Origin: Porphyromonadaceae bacterium
GTDB taxonomy: Bacteria > Bacteroidota > Bacteroidia > Bacteroidales > UBA12481
Length of the DNA stretch: 47,424 nucleotides
Assembly: GCA_007280905.1 (NCBI GenBank)
Contig: QYQM01000144.1
Location: 1-47,424 of the forward strand
Direction: 5' to 3'
Below the pieces are notes generated by a model, which was not told the DNA's origin, did no database searches, and saw only the letters and a list, made by a program, of their open reading frames with translations. Made by a program: the position numbers and the translations under genes. This document shows positions 34,614 to 42,243 of the stretch, piece by piece; the stretch's first letter is position 1, and each line of letters begins with the position of its first letter.

Positions 34614-35874
34614 AAGCTTTGGACATAGAATCCTTCTCTGATGCCGGAATTCCATATTTAGAAGCAACCTTTCGCCAGGTGCTGACCGTTTTCTTGAATT
34701 CCATGAAGATCTTTGCAGCTTCTTCTTTAGGTATTCTGAAATAGGGTGCAACCTGGATGGCCAGATCCGGGTCCAGCGAATTGTCATTTTCCGAAATGTT
34801 CAGGGTTAAACCTCCTCCATACGGATTTGGATTTATATCAAAAGCAGGCGACAATCGCCAACCATCTTTACTCAGAATAAAACCGTGATTTCTGAGATGA
34901 TCATCGGTATTGGAAACACAAATACTAAACAGGATCCTGCGCCATAACTGTTTTAAATCATTTTCGGGATCAGCACTGTTTCGCAAGAGAAATTCAACCA
35001 TCTCCAGATAACTGATTCCATCCTGATGATCCATCCCATCGCTGTAGCCCAGCATGGTCAGGGCTGATGCAAAATGTACCCTTTTTTCTGCCATCCGATC
35101 AAATCGTTTTGTCAGAAATGTATGTTGGTTCCCGGATAGTTTTACAAGCTGCGCATCGGGCACGTCTAATCCCGCCAGTTTACCCAACTCCCAAACAACC
35201 ATTTCCCACGCCCCTGTATCTTTCTCATCTGAGCGGCTCGGAAATTTTGCAATCCAAAGATTTCCAGAAGAATCAATAACACTGGCTTTCGGACGGGCCC
35301 CTCCAAGCGAAGATCCGGGTGCGAGAAGCAGGTTGAGCCATTTCGTATATTCCGGATCATCAAGAAAATTATCATTCTCGATATATTGCGATGCGAATTC
35401 CAGTTCCCTCATGCTTGCCCATGGTGGTGCAGCCAGTCGACTATTATCATTCAGGAAAGGTCCTTTTTCATCCGTTTTAAATCGTAAACCCCCGATCCGG
35501 TGTCCATCATAAACACCTAACAGATAATCAGATTCATACAAGGCCCTTTCACTGCGACCCTCCACCCGGGCTTCGATGGCTTCCCTTCGACGCATGAGAA
35601 ACCGTCCCCACCGGTCAGGGGCTGAATCGAGAAAAATTCCAAAATTGGTTTTATCATTTTGTGGATATTGTGGTCCTTGGTACAGGTTCAACTCCGGATC
35701 AACCACGTGCACCAGTTTTGATTCTATCCAAGACTTTGAGTTTTCAAAAGAAAACAACTCCTTACCCCTGACTGGTATGACATATAGCGTACCCATCTGA
35801 ACAGGAGATTCCAATCCGGCCCAATGAGCATATACCAGTATTTCCTTTCGTTGTCCTTTCATGGATCTCAACAT
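34606..35874 (-). CDS. hipA: HipA-family serine/threonine kinase toxin
   Basis: A protein of 422 residues (ATG 35874, or 35862 giving 418). It has the HipA N-terminal domain (YAHWAGLESPVQMGTLYVIPV) and the kinase core: SSLGGARPKASV as the nucleotide-binding loop, WIAKFPS with the ATP-contacting lysine, the catalytic SNTDDHLRNHGF and the metal-binding SPAFDINPNP. All key residues look intact. In known systems HipA phosphorylates glutamyl-tRNA synthetase and causes persistence; strikingly, gltX lies just beyond the hipB gene on the same strand. hipB ends 9 bases before this start, an operon in the usual antitoxin-first order. Confidence 0.92.
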   Translation of the reverse strand: MLRSMKGQRKEILVYAHWAGLESPVQMGTLYVIPVRGKELFSFENSKSWIESKLVHVVDPELNLYQGPQYPQNDKTNFGIFLDSAPDRWGRFLMRRREAIEARVEGRSERALYESDYLLGVYDGHRIGGLRFKTDEKGPFLNDNSRLAAPPWASMRELEFASQYIENDNFLDDPEYTKWLNLLLAPGSSLGGARPKASVIDSSGNLWIAKFPSRSDEKDTGAWEMVVWELGKLAGLDVPDAQLVKLSGNQHTFLTKRFDRMAEKRVHFASALTMLGYSDGMDHQDGISYLEMVEFLLRNSADPENDLKQLWRRILFSICVSNTDDHLRNHGFILSKDGWRLSPAFDINPNPYGGGLTLNISENDNSLDPDLAIQVAPYFRIPKEEAAKIFMEFKKTVSTWRKVASKYGIPASEKDSMSKAFI

Positions 35875-35883
35875 TTTCTGCCA

Positions 35884-36195
35884 TCAGGTTTTCTTCGGGG
35901 CACGTTGTTTTACCAGCAACCCGGCGTCCTGCAGCTTTCTTCCCAAAAGATCATCTTTCGCAACCAGCAGAAGATCCTGGTCCAGTCCCAGGATCATCAA
36001 CACCTGGGTATAGTGGCCGATCGATACGCTTTGCGAACCTTTCTCGATAGACCAAAGGGTTTTCCGGGTAATACCGGCACGTTCAGCCACCTGAATAGTA
36101 CTGAGATTACGACGCAACCGGGCCAGCCGGATATTCTCGCCAAGCTGCTCCAGAATTCTTTCGGTTTTTGGAAGTAATAAGATTTTGCTCTTCAT
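35884..36195 (-). CDS. hipB: HipB-like XRE-family antitoxin
   Basis: I start at the ATG at 36195 (103 residues, MKSKILLLPKTERIL). An upstream ATG at 36216 would lie before the likely -7 box. The helix-turn-helix (about 20-75) is clear: LGENIRLARLRRNLSTIQVAERAGITRKTLWSIEKGSQ. The C-terminal DDLLGRKLQDAGLLVKQRAPKK is usual in this Bacteroidota antitoxin group. It should neutralise HipA and repress its own operon. The next gene (hipA) is 9 bases downstream. Confidence 0.88.
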   Translation of the reverse strand: MKSKILLLPKTERILEQLGENIRLARLRRNLSTIQVAERAGITRKTLWSIEKGSQSVSIGHYTQVLMILGLDQDLLLVAKDDLLGRKLQDAGLLVKQRAPKKT

Positions 36196-36203
36196 AACGT
36201 TTA

Positions 36204-36211
36204 CAAAATTA
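36204..36211 (-). promoter_or_regulatory. -7 box of the hipBA operon
   Basis: On the minus strand TAATTTTG is an exact TAnnTTTG match, ending 8 bases before the chosen hipB ATG. This would give an almost leaderless mRNA. No convincing -33 box was found. Confidence 0.35.
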
Positions 36212-36262
36212 CACAAATATTTTGAATTTGCATATTTTTATTCACATTATGATTGTTTTTAA

Positions 36263-37840
36263 TTAGCCAATCGTCTGCACCGCCCGGTCAATCCTGGCGA
36301 TCACCTCTTTTGGTCCCAGCAGCGCCATGATATCAAACACCCCCGGTCCCACCGATGAGCCCACGAGGCACAAACGCAGGATGTTCATCACGTTGCCCAT
36401 GTTCAGGCTGTTGGCGACTATGTGTCCCTTAATGAGCGTCTCGAACTCACCAAGGCTCAAGGCGCAAGGCGCAAGGCTCAAGTAAGGTAAAAGGAGAGAA
36501 GTAATATCCTTAAGGATCAGGGGCATTTCGGGGGACCATCGTTTCTTGATGACAGCCTCATCGTATGTTGTTGGCGCTTCGAAAAAGAACCATGCCTGGC
36601 TCCATATATCTTTCACAAACTCAGCCCGCTCCTTAACCAACGAAATGATTTTTACAATCCTGTTCCACTCCACCTCTTCCACTTGGTCCCTGAGCCTTGA
36701 GCCTTGAGCCTTTACCTGAGCCTTGAGCCTTGAGCCTTGAGCCTTGATAAATTCCTCCGCGATTTCCTCATTGCTCTTAAGTAACATATACTGATGATTG
36801 AACCACTTTGCCTTTTCGGGATCGAACCTCGAGCCGGATTTGCCAACGCGTTCCAGACTGAAAGCCTGAATCAGTTCATCCGTGGTATAGATCTCTTTAT
36901 CGGTGCCATCGTTCCAACCCAGGAGGGCCAGGATATTGACGAAGGCTTCCCGGAAATAGCCGGCTTCACGATAGCCACTGTATATTTCATTGGTTTCGGG
37001 ATTATTCCAATTGATCGGGAAAACCGGGAACCCGAGCTTGTCGCCATCGCGCTTGCTCAGCTTTCCGTTGCCGTTCGGTTTAAGAATCAGCGGCAGATGC
37101 GCGAACTGAGGCATGGTATCGGTCCAGCCAAAAGCCTTATACAGCATCACATGCAGCGGCAGCGACGGCAGCCACTCCTCACCCCGGATCACATGCGAGA
37201 TCTCCATCAGGTGATCATCCACCACATTAGCCAGGTGATAGGTAGGCATCCTATCGGATTTAAATAAAACCTTATCATCGAGGGTAGCCGTGTTTACACG
37301 AACCTCTCCCCTGATAATGTCCTGCATCACGATCTCATGATTCTCCGGCATCCTGAACCGGACGACAAAATGCACTCCGGAATGGAGCAATCGTTTAACC
37401 TCATCGGGAGCTAACGTCAGGGAATTTCTGAGCGACTTCCGGGTTTGGGTATCATAAGAAAAGGTCTCCTTGCGGCTCTCGTACTCTTTCCTGATCGCAT
37501 CCAGATCCTCGGAAGAATCGAATGAATAATAGGCCCAGCCACTCTCCAGCAGCTGATCGGCATACTGTTTATAGATCAGTTTCCGGTCGGATTGCCGATA
37601 GGGTCCAAATTTTCCACCCTCCTTAATCCCCTCATCGATCTGTATGCCGCACCATTCCAGCGATTCCATAATGTACTCCTCAGCGCCCGGAACAAACCGG
37701 CCCTGATCGGTGTCCTCGATCCTTAGGATCATGGTTCCCTGATGTTTACGGGCAAAAAGATAATTAAATAATGCTGTTCGAACCCCACCCATATGGAGGG
37801 GGCCAGTGGGGGAAGGAGCAAAGCGCACGCGGACTGACAT
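36263..37840 (-). CDS. gltX: Glutamyl-tRNA synthetase with in-frame repeat insertions
   Basis: Class I synthetase charging tRNA-Glu. I start at ATG 37840 (525 residues, MSVRVRFAPSPTGPLHMGG); an upstream in-frame ATG at 37915 lies in the heptad array. The HIGH-like motif is in SPTGPLHMGGVRTALFNYLFA, and the KMSKS-like loop is KLSKRDGDKLG. The anticodon-binding half (about 370-520) carries two segments coded by heptad repeats: KAQGSRLKAQVKAQGSRLRD (nucleotides 36691-36747) and PYLSLAPCALSLG (36452-36486). Flanking sequence on both sides is normal GltX, so the insertions are in frame and apparently tolerated. Leader sequence reads ATCTTTGC, a possible -7 region. Confidence 0.95.
   Translation of the reverse strand: MSVRVRFAPSPTGPLHMGGVRTALFNYLFARKHQGTMILRIEDTDQGRFVPGAEEYIMESLEWCGIQIDEGIKEGGKFGPYRQSDRKLIYKQYADQLLESGWAYYSFDSSEDLDAIRKEYESRKETFSYDTQTRKSLRNSLTLAPDEVKRLLHSGVHFVVRFRMPENHEIVMQDIIRGEVRVNTATLDDKVLFKSDRMPTYHLANVVDDHLMEISHVIRGEEWLPSLPLHVMLYKAFGWTDTMPQFAHLPLILKPNGNGKLSKRDGDKLGFPVFPINWNNPETNEIYSGYREAGYFREAFVNILALLGWNDGTDKEIYTTDELIQAFSLERVGKSGSRFDPEKAKWFNHQYMLLKSNEEIAEEFIKAQGSRLKAQVKAQGSRLRDQVEEVEWNRIVKIISLVKERAEFVKDIWSQAWFFFEAPTTYDEAVIKKRWSPEMPLILKDITSLLLPYLSLAPCALSLGEFETLIKGHIVANSLNMGNVMNILRLCLVGSSVGPGVFDIMALLGPKEVIARIDRAVQTIG
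36452..36486. repeat. Heptad array inside gltX, arm 1
   Basis: Five 7-bp units on the plus strand: AAGGCTC, AAGGCGC twice, AAGGCTC and AAGTAAG. They encode part of the GltX anticodon-binding domain (read on the minus strand as LSLAPCALSLG). The 36 bases keep frame. The array faces the opposite-sense array at 36691-36747. Confidence 0.9.
36691..36747. repeat. Heptad array inside gltX, arm 2
   Basis: 57 bases of GAGCCTT-type units on the plus strand (TGAGCCTTGAGCCTTGAGCC ... then TTTACC ... then more units), 19 codons long. On the coding strand three 7-bp units spell the heptapeptide KAQGSRL, seen twice. It lies 204 bases from arm 1 and is complementary to it, so the gltX mRNA could fold the two together. 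Confidence 0.9.
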
Positions 37841-37874
37841 AATTGGATTAATTTTTTTGCAAAGATGGGAAAAG

Positions 37875-38040
37875 AAGGCGCAAGGCGCAAGGCGCAAGTA
37901 AGGCGCAAGGCGCAAGGCGCAAGGCTCAAGTAAGGCTCAAGGCGCAAGGCGCAAGGCTCAAGTAAGGCTCAAGGCGCAAGGCTCAAGTAAGGCTCAAGGC
38001 ACAAGGCGCAAGGCGCAAGGCGCAAGGCGCAAGGTTCAAG
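37875..38040. repeat. Large heptad array upstream of the four-helix-bundle gene
   Basis: 166 bp of AAGGCGC/AAGGCTC units (one AAGGCAC, one AAGGTTC) divided by the tetramer AAGT into blocks of 3, 4, 4, 3 and 7 units; block lengths 25, 32, 32, 25 and 52 add up exactly. It is also the 5' flank of gltX on the other strand. With the opposite array at 38482-38550 it encloses the four-helix-bundle gene. Confidence 0.93.
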
Positions 38041-38071
38041 GGAAAGAAGAAGTTGAAAAGGAGAAAAAAAG

Positions 38072-38105
38072 TTTGGTGAATTTTTCCAAAAGGGTTGGAT
38101 TTTTG
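38072..38105 (+). promoter_or_regulatory. Candidate promoter of the four-helix-bundle gene
   Basis: TTTG at 38072-38075, a 22-base spacer and GATTTTTG at 38098-38105 (one mismatch to TAnnTTTG) end 14 bases before the ATG at 38120, inside the enclosed segment. The gene may therefore carry its own promoter within the element. Confidence 0.35.
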
Positions 38106-38119
38106 CATCTATATCCAAA

Positions 38120-38470
38120 ATGATTATTATGAATGACTTACACAAAAGGTTGAAAAAATTCGCTGTTGAGGTTTACCGTTTGACCCTAAAATTTCGGAAA
38201 GATCCTTTATTGACCGACAATATTAATCAATTGATCCGATCATCTGCTTCACCAGGAGCTAATTACGGAGAAGCACAATCAGCTTCCTCAACAAAGGATT
38301 TTAATTACAAAATCCGCCTTTGTCTCAAAGAAATGAGAGAATCCCACTATTGGCTTCACTATTTCCATGAGATTTTCCCCGAATTAAAGGAAACTGACTC
38401 ACTGATTCAGGAAACTGAGGAGCTATGCAAAATACTCTCATCCATCGCTTTCAAAACTCAGAACCGCTGA
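38120..38470 (+). CDS. Four-helix-bundle protein (S23 / 23S-rRNA intervening-sequence type)
   Basis: A protein of 116 residues (ATG 38120; ATG 38129 gives 113). Four amphipathic helices are visible: LHKRLKKFAVEVYRLTLKF, LTDNINQLIRSSASPGANYGEAQ, FNYKIRLCLKEMRESHYWLHYF and the C-terminal SLIQETEELCKILSSIAFKT. The conserved motif QLIRSSASPGANYGEAQSA marks the family, which includes ORFs of 23S rRNA intervening sequences and the Avd accessory protein of diversity-generating retroelements. No reverse transcriptase is nearby. It sits between facing heptad arrays, like the ORF in an rRNA intervening sequence between its stem arms. Biochemical role unknown; nucleic-acid binding is likely. Confidence 0.9.
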   Translation: MIIMNDLHKRLKKFAVEVYRLTLKFRKDPLLTDNINQLIRSSASPGANYGEAQSASSTKDFNYKIRLCLKEMRESHYWLHYFHEIFPELKETDSLIQETEELCKILSSIAFKTQNR

Positions 38471-38481
38471 ATCCCACCCCC

Positions 38482-38550
38482 TACTTATGCCTTATTCCTT
38501 ACTTGAGCCTTATTCCTTACTTGAGCCTTGAGCCTTGAGCCTTGAGCCTT
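38482..38550. repeat. Heptad array downstream of the four-helix-bundle gene
   Basis: ACTTATGCCTTATTCCTTAC, then TTGAGCCTTATTCCTTAC, then four GAGCCTT units. It is the inverse of the array at 37875-38040 and starts 11 bases after the gene's stop codon. It ends 5 bases before the 3' end of the convergent acyltransferase gene. Confidence 0.9.
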
Positions 38551-38555
38551 TTATA

Positions 38556-39674
38556 CTATACTCTCAGGAATATCTTCCTCCGATACAGGAACAGCAAGAA
38601 CAACCACTCGGCTGCCAGCAACCCGATAAACAAAATCACACTTCCCCAGGCTTCACCGGAAATCCGGGATAGTCCGCCAGTGAAAAATTCACTGATGTGT
38701 TCGAAATCGATGATTGATGAACCGAGATAGATTGTGATGGAGTTCATTCCGATAACGGTAAAGAAAAATGTCCACTTTCTGTAGTGCCATACATCGATGA
38801 CCAGGTAAAACAGGGAGAGCAACAGCAGACTGATCCCGCCGGCCAGGAGATTGAATGTGGTAGTCCAGGCGGCTTTGATAACCGGATAAACCGGCATCAG
38901 CAGCAGGGCCAGGATGATAAAGGCAACTCCGGTACCGCTTAGTATCAGTAATTTGCGATATTCGGTCCACACCTTACTGCGTAAAACTTCACCTGCAAGT
39001 GCGCCCATAAGGGTAATTCCGGCAGCCGAAACTATGCATAACAGCCCTTCGGGATCAAAAATATCTCTGTACAGATGGCCCGGTAAAAACATCCGGTCGA
39101 TGTACCCGTTAATGCAACCCTCCGGTGTGAGAACTCCTGCTCCGATACCGGGAACAGGGATGAAATTCTGGATGATGGCATATCCCAGTAAAATTCCACC
39201 AAGCCACATCAGGCGGAAGGAATAGTGCCTGGTATAAAGTACTATGAGCGCAGCGAAAAGATAGCCCAGACCGATCTGCCCGAGCACACTGGCCAGCCGG
39301 ACTTCCCCGCCATCGACAAACCTTAGCTGCAAAAATCCATTATAAATAATTCCAAGCACCACCAACGTCAGTCCGCGCCGCACGATTTTCCAGGCCGTCT
39401 TCGATTTACTGTTTCCCGTATGGATTTTCCCCAGGATGGCATACGAAATCGCCACACCTGAGATAAACATGAATAACGGAAATATCAGATCTTCAAAGTG
39501 AAAACCGTTCCACGGAACATGTTCCTGCTGCTCGGCGAACCAGTTTAGCCAGCGCCAGTTGGTTGCTTTTGCCAATGCCACGGCGAGTTCACCCCCACCG
39601 ATGATCCAGAGCATATCGAACCCGCGGAGGGCATCGAGGGAATGCAAGCGTTCTGAAGGTTTTTTTTCAATCAT
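38556..39674 (-). CDS. DUF5009 / NagX-type membrane acyltransferase
   Basis: A polytopic inner-membrane protein of 372 residues with about ten membrane helices. The opening SLDALRGFDMLWIIGGGELA and the segment FHFEDLIFPLFMFISGVAISYA are hallmarks of the DUF5009/heparan-alpha-glucosaminide N-acetyltransferase-like family. Members transfer acetyl groups from acetyl-CoA across the membrane to amino sugars such as glucosamine. The substrate here is not known. The 3' end lies 5 bases from the heptad array, and no partner gene is adjacent. Confidence 0.87.
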   Translation of the reverse strand: MIEKKPSERLHSLDALRGFDMLWIIGGGELAVALAKATNWRWLNWFAEQQEHVPWNGFHFEDLIFPLFMFISGVAISYAILGKIHTGNSKSKTAWKIVRRGLTLVVLGIIYNGFLQLRFVDGGEVRLASVLGQIGLGYLFAALIVLYTRHYSFRLMWLGGILLGYAIIQNFIPVPGIGAGVLTPEGCINGYIDRMFLPGHLYRDIFDPEGLLCIVSAAGITLMGALAGEVLRSKVWTEYRKLLILSGTGVAFIILALLLMPVYPVIKAAWTTTFNLLAGGISLLLLSLFYLVIDVWHYRKWTFFFTVIGMNSITIYLGSSIIDFEHISEFFTGGLSRISGEAWGSVILFIGLLAAEWLFLLFLYRRKIFLRV

Positions 39675-39733
39675 AGGATTAATTTTAGTTTCGAATCCTA
39701 AATTAAAGAAAGAATTAACAATAACAAGAAAGA

Positions 39734-39750
39734 ATGTTGTCAGTTGTCGG
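39734..39750. repeat. Reverse copy of the ACCGACAAC-type repeat
   Basis: GTTGTCAGTTGTCGGTT is the reverse complement of AACCGACAACTGACAAC, the unit seen at 27953. It directly adjoins the stop codon of the minus-strand dehydrogenase gene, whose TAA merges with the repeat. Confidence 0.7.
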
Positions 39751-40713
39751 TTAAATCAGCCCCTTCCTATGCTTCTCCCCGATCACCTTCAGCATATCCG
39801 CTGTCATGGTCTTCAGATCGTACTTCGGGTTCCAGCCCCACTCGGTGCGGGCACAGCTGTCGTCCATCTGGTTGGGCCAGGAGTTGGCAATGCAAACTTT
39901 CAGTGGATCGGGATCGTAGGTCAGGATAAAATCCGGAATATGCTTTTTGATTTCAGCAGCGATAATCTCCGGATCAAAGCTCATGGCCGTGATGTTGAAT
40001 GAGTTACGATGCTTCAGTTTCTTTGGATCTGCTTCCATCAGATTGAGTGCTGCATCGATCGCATCGGGCATATACATCATATCGAGGAAAGTGCCGGCGG
40101 GGAGCGGACAGTTAAATTTCTTGGTTTTTACCGCAGCGTAGTAAATCTCCACAGCGTAATCCGTGGTGCCGCCACCGGGCAAGGTATCGCTGGAAATGAT
40201 GCCGGGGAACCTGACCCCACGCGTATCCACACCAAAACGGGTATGGTAATAATCGCACAGCAATTCACCGGTTACCTTGGTTACCCCGTACATCGTAACC
40301 GGCCGCTGGATGGTATCCTGCGGGGTAAAATCGAGCGGGGTGGACGGACCGAAAGCCCCAATCGAACTGGGAAAGAAAACAGCACATTTATTCTCGCGTG
40401 CAACCTCAAGCACGTTGTATAATCCGTTTACCCCGATATTCCAGGCCAGTCCGGGATTCTTCTCCCCCACGGCCGAAAGAACAGCCGCCAGGTGATAAAT
40501 GGTATCGATATTATATTTTTTAACCAGGGCAGCAATCTCGGCCGGATTGGTCACATCCATTGTCTCCATCGGTCCGGTCTCAGCCAGCGGACCCTCTGTA
40601 ATGATGCGCTTGTCGCTTCCGATCACATTGTGGTTCCCGTAGCGCCTTCGCAATTCGAGAGTAAGTTCAGAGCCGATCTGGCCACCACATCCGGTTAACA
40701 AGATATTCTTCAT
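39751..40713 (-). CDS. SDR-type L-threonine 3-dehydrogenase
   Basis: A protein of 320 residues of the extended short-chain dehydrogenase family. The NAD-binding GCGGQIGSE is at about 8-16 and the catalytic YGVTK (Tyr-x-x-x-Lys) at about 140, with SSIGAFGP as the serine-bearing strand. The sequence matches NAD-dependent L-threonine dehydrogenases of the epimerase type rather than zinc-dependent Tdh. It oxidises L-threonine to 2-amino-3-ketobutyrate. The kbl gene, whose product cleaves that compound to glycine and acetyl-CoA, is divergent across 190 bases, so the pathway is complete and may share a control region. Confidence 0.88.
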   Translation of the reverse strand: MKNILLTGCGGQIGSELTLELRRRYGNHNVIGSDKRIITEGPLAETGPMETMDVTNPAEIAALVKKYNIDTIYHLAAVLSAVGEKNPGLAWNIGVNGLYNVLEVARENKCAVFFPSSIGAFGPSTPLDFTPQDTIQRPVTMYGVTKVTGELLCDYYHTRFGVDTRGVRFPGIISSDTLPGGGTTDYAVEIYYAAVKTKKFNCPLPAGTFLDMMYMPDAIDAALNLMEADPKKLKHRNSFNITAMSFDPEIIAAEIKKHIPDFILTYDPDPLKVCIANSWPNQMDDSCARTEWGWNPKYDLKTMTADMLKVIGEKHRKGLI

Positions 40714-40843
40714 AGGTAGTGCTAATATTCAGATAATTACGAAATCAGACTGTAAAACTAAAAGTAACAATTTCAGGCAAACATCTCAATTAATCGCCTT
40801 ATTATTACTGATAAAAATCACCTATTCTTATAAGCCTGAATCC

Positions 40844-40873
40844 TTTGTATTTACTGCAAAGTTGGTAATTTTG
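40844..40873 (+). promoter_or_regulatory. Promoter of kbl
   Basis: TTTG at 40844-40847, an 18-base spacer and TAATTTTG at 40866-40873 are an exact Bacteroidota -33/-7 pair, 30 bases before the kbl ATG. It is the best promoter in the window and supports the start at 40904. Confidence 0.7.
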
Positions 40874-40903
40874 GCACTTCAATCGGATCATAATTTCTAT
40901 ATC

Positions 40904-42091
40904 ATGTACGAGAAGTTTCAGAAGCACTTACAGCATCAGTTAAACGAGATAGAATCAGCAGGATTATTTAAGAACGAACGTATTCTGGTATCGCCCCAGG
41001 GTCCGGAGATCAGGACTTCAGCCGGACAGGAAGTGTTGAATTTCTGCGCCAATAATTACCTCGGATTTTCCAATAATCCCAGATTGATAGCAGCTGCCAA
41101 GGCCGCTCTGGATTCTCACGGATACGGCATGTCGTCGGTCCGCTTCATTTGCGGTACCACCAATCTGCATAAAGAACTGGAAAAATCGATCTCCGATTTC
41201 TTCGGAACCGAAGATACGATCCTCTATGCCGCGGCTTTTGATGCCAACGGCGGCGTTTTTGAACCCCTTCTCACTGATGAGGACGCCATCATTTCAGACA
41301 CCCTAAACCATGCTTCGATCATCGATGGTGTCCGTTTGTGCAAAGCCCAGCGGTTCCGCTATTCGAATGCCGACATGGAAGATCTTGAAGATCAGCTGCA
41401 GCAGGCCGCTCCCTGTCGGTATCGCCTGATCGTTACCGACGGGGTATTTTCGATGGATGGAAACGTGCCTCCGCTCGATAAAATCAAGGCCCTGACTGAT
41501 AAATACGATGCGATGATCATGGTGGATGAATCGCATTCCGCCGGCGTAATCGGCAAAACCGGTCGCGGTATCACCGAACAATTTAACCTTCGAGGCCAGG
41601 TGGAAATAATCACTGGCACATTGGGTAAAGCTTTTGGCGGCGCTATCGGCGGATTCACAACCGGTAAAAAAGAGATCATCGGAATGCTGCGTCAACGCTC
41701 ACGGCCTTACCTGTTCTCTAATTCAATCCCGCCGGCCATTGCCGCTGCCGGAATTGAGGCTTTCAAAATCATGACCAGCTCCACCGAACTGCTCGATAAA
41801 CTGCACGAGAACCGAAGCTATTTCGTTGAGCAGATGACCCGTATCGGATATAAAATCAAGCCAACCCAATCCGGGATCTGTGCCGTGATGCTCGGCGATG
41901 CCAAACTTTCCCAGGAAGTGGCCACCCGCCTGCTCGCTAAAGGTATTTATGTGATCGGATTCTATTTCCCGGTTGTCCCCAAGGGTGAAGCCCGTATCCG
42001 CGTGCAACTCTCCGCTGCCCATACCCATGATCAGCTTAAAAAAGTGGTGGCAGACTTTGAGAAAGTGGGTCGTGATCTGAATATAGTGTGA
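40904..42091 (+). CDS. kbl: 2-amino-3-ketobutyrate CoA ligase (glycine C-acetyltransferase)
   Basis: A PLP enzyme of the alpha-oxoamine synthase family, 395 residues from ATG 40904, the usual length; an upstream in-frame ATG at 40862 lies in the promoter. Motifs include NFCANNYLGFSNNP, DTILYAAAFDANGGVFE, HASIIDGVRLCKAQRFRY, VDESHSAGVIGKTGRG and the PLP-lysine site TGTLGKAFGG, all matching KBL. It converts 2-amino-3-ketobutyrate and CoA to glycine and acetyl-CoA, completing threonine breakdown with the divergent dehydrogenase. A second, more divergent homologue is at 44287. Confidence 0.95.
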   Translation: MYEKFQKHLQHQLNEIESAGLFKNERILVSPQGPEIRTSAGQEVLNFCANNYLGFSNNPRLIAAAKAALDSHGYGMSSVRFICGTTNLHKELEKSISDFFGTEDTILYAAAFDANGGVFEPLLTDEDAIISDTLNHASIIDGVRLCKAQRFRYSNADMEDLEDQLQQAAPCRYRLIVTDGVFSMDGNVPPLDKIKALTDKYDAMIMVDESHSAGVIGKTGRGITEQFNLRGQVEIITGTLGKAFGGAIGGFTTGKKEIIGMLRQRSRPYLFSNSIPPAIAAAGIEAFKIMTSSTELLDKLHENRSYFVEQMTRIGYKIKPTQSGICAVMLGDAKLSQEVATRLLAKGIYVIGFYFPVVPKGEARIRVQLSAAHTHDQLKKVVADFEKVGRDLNIV

Positions 42092-42186
42092 TTAGCGTAA
42101 CACGCTCACTGTTACAGGCCATACATCAAGGTGTACAACCTTTTTATTGTTACAAATCATTGTCCAAGAGCAACTTTTTTATTGAT

Positions 42187-42214
42187 TTTGATATACCGCA
42201 ATTCGATATTTTTA
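42187..42214 (+). promoter_or_regulatory. Candidate promoter of the ligase-ACP-synthase operon
   Basis: TTTG at 42187-42190, a 16-base spacer and TATTTTTA at 42207-42214 (one mismatch to TAnnTTTG) lie 29 bases before the ATG at 42244. The spacing is a little short. Confidence 0.4.
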
Positions 42215-42243
42215 AGTCAGAGTAACCATTAAACCTGACTTTC

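Noticed and set aside
36794-37267. 157-codon open frame antisense to gltX
   Set aside because: Shadow of a strongly conserved gene on the other strand; no family features.
37841-37915. N-terminal extension of GltX (MRLAPYLRLAPCAFF...)
   Set aside because: It is translated heptad array and leader; the conserved enzyme begins at MSVRVRFAPSPTG (ATG 37840).
38120-38470. Diversity-generating retroelement (the four-helix-bundle protein as Avd)
   Set aside because: No reverse transcriptase, template/variable repeat pair or C-type-lectin target is seen nearby.
37875-38550. CRISPR array
   Set aside because: Units are 7 bp without unique spacers and no cas genes are present.
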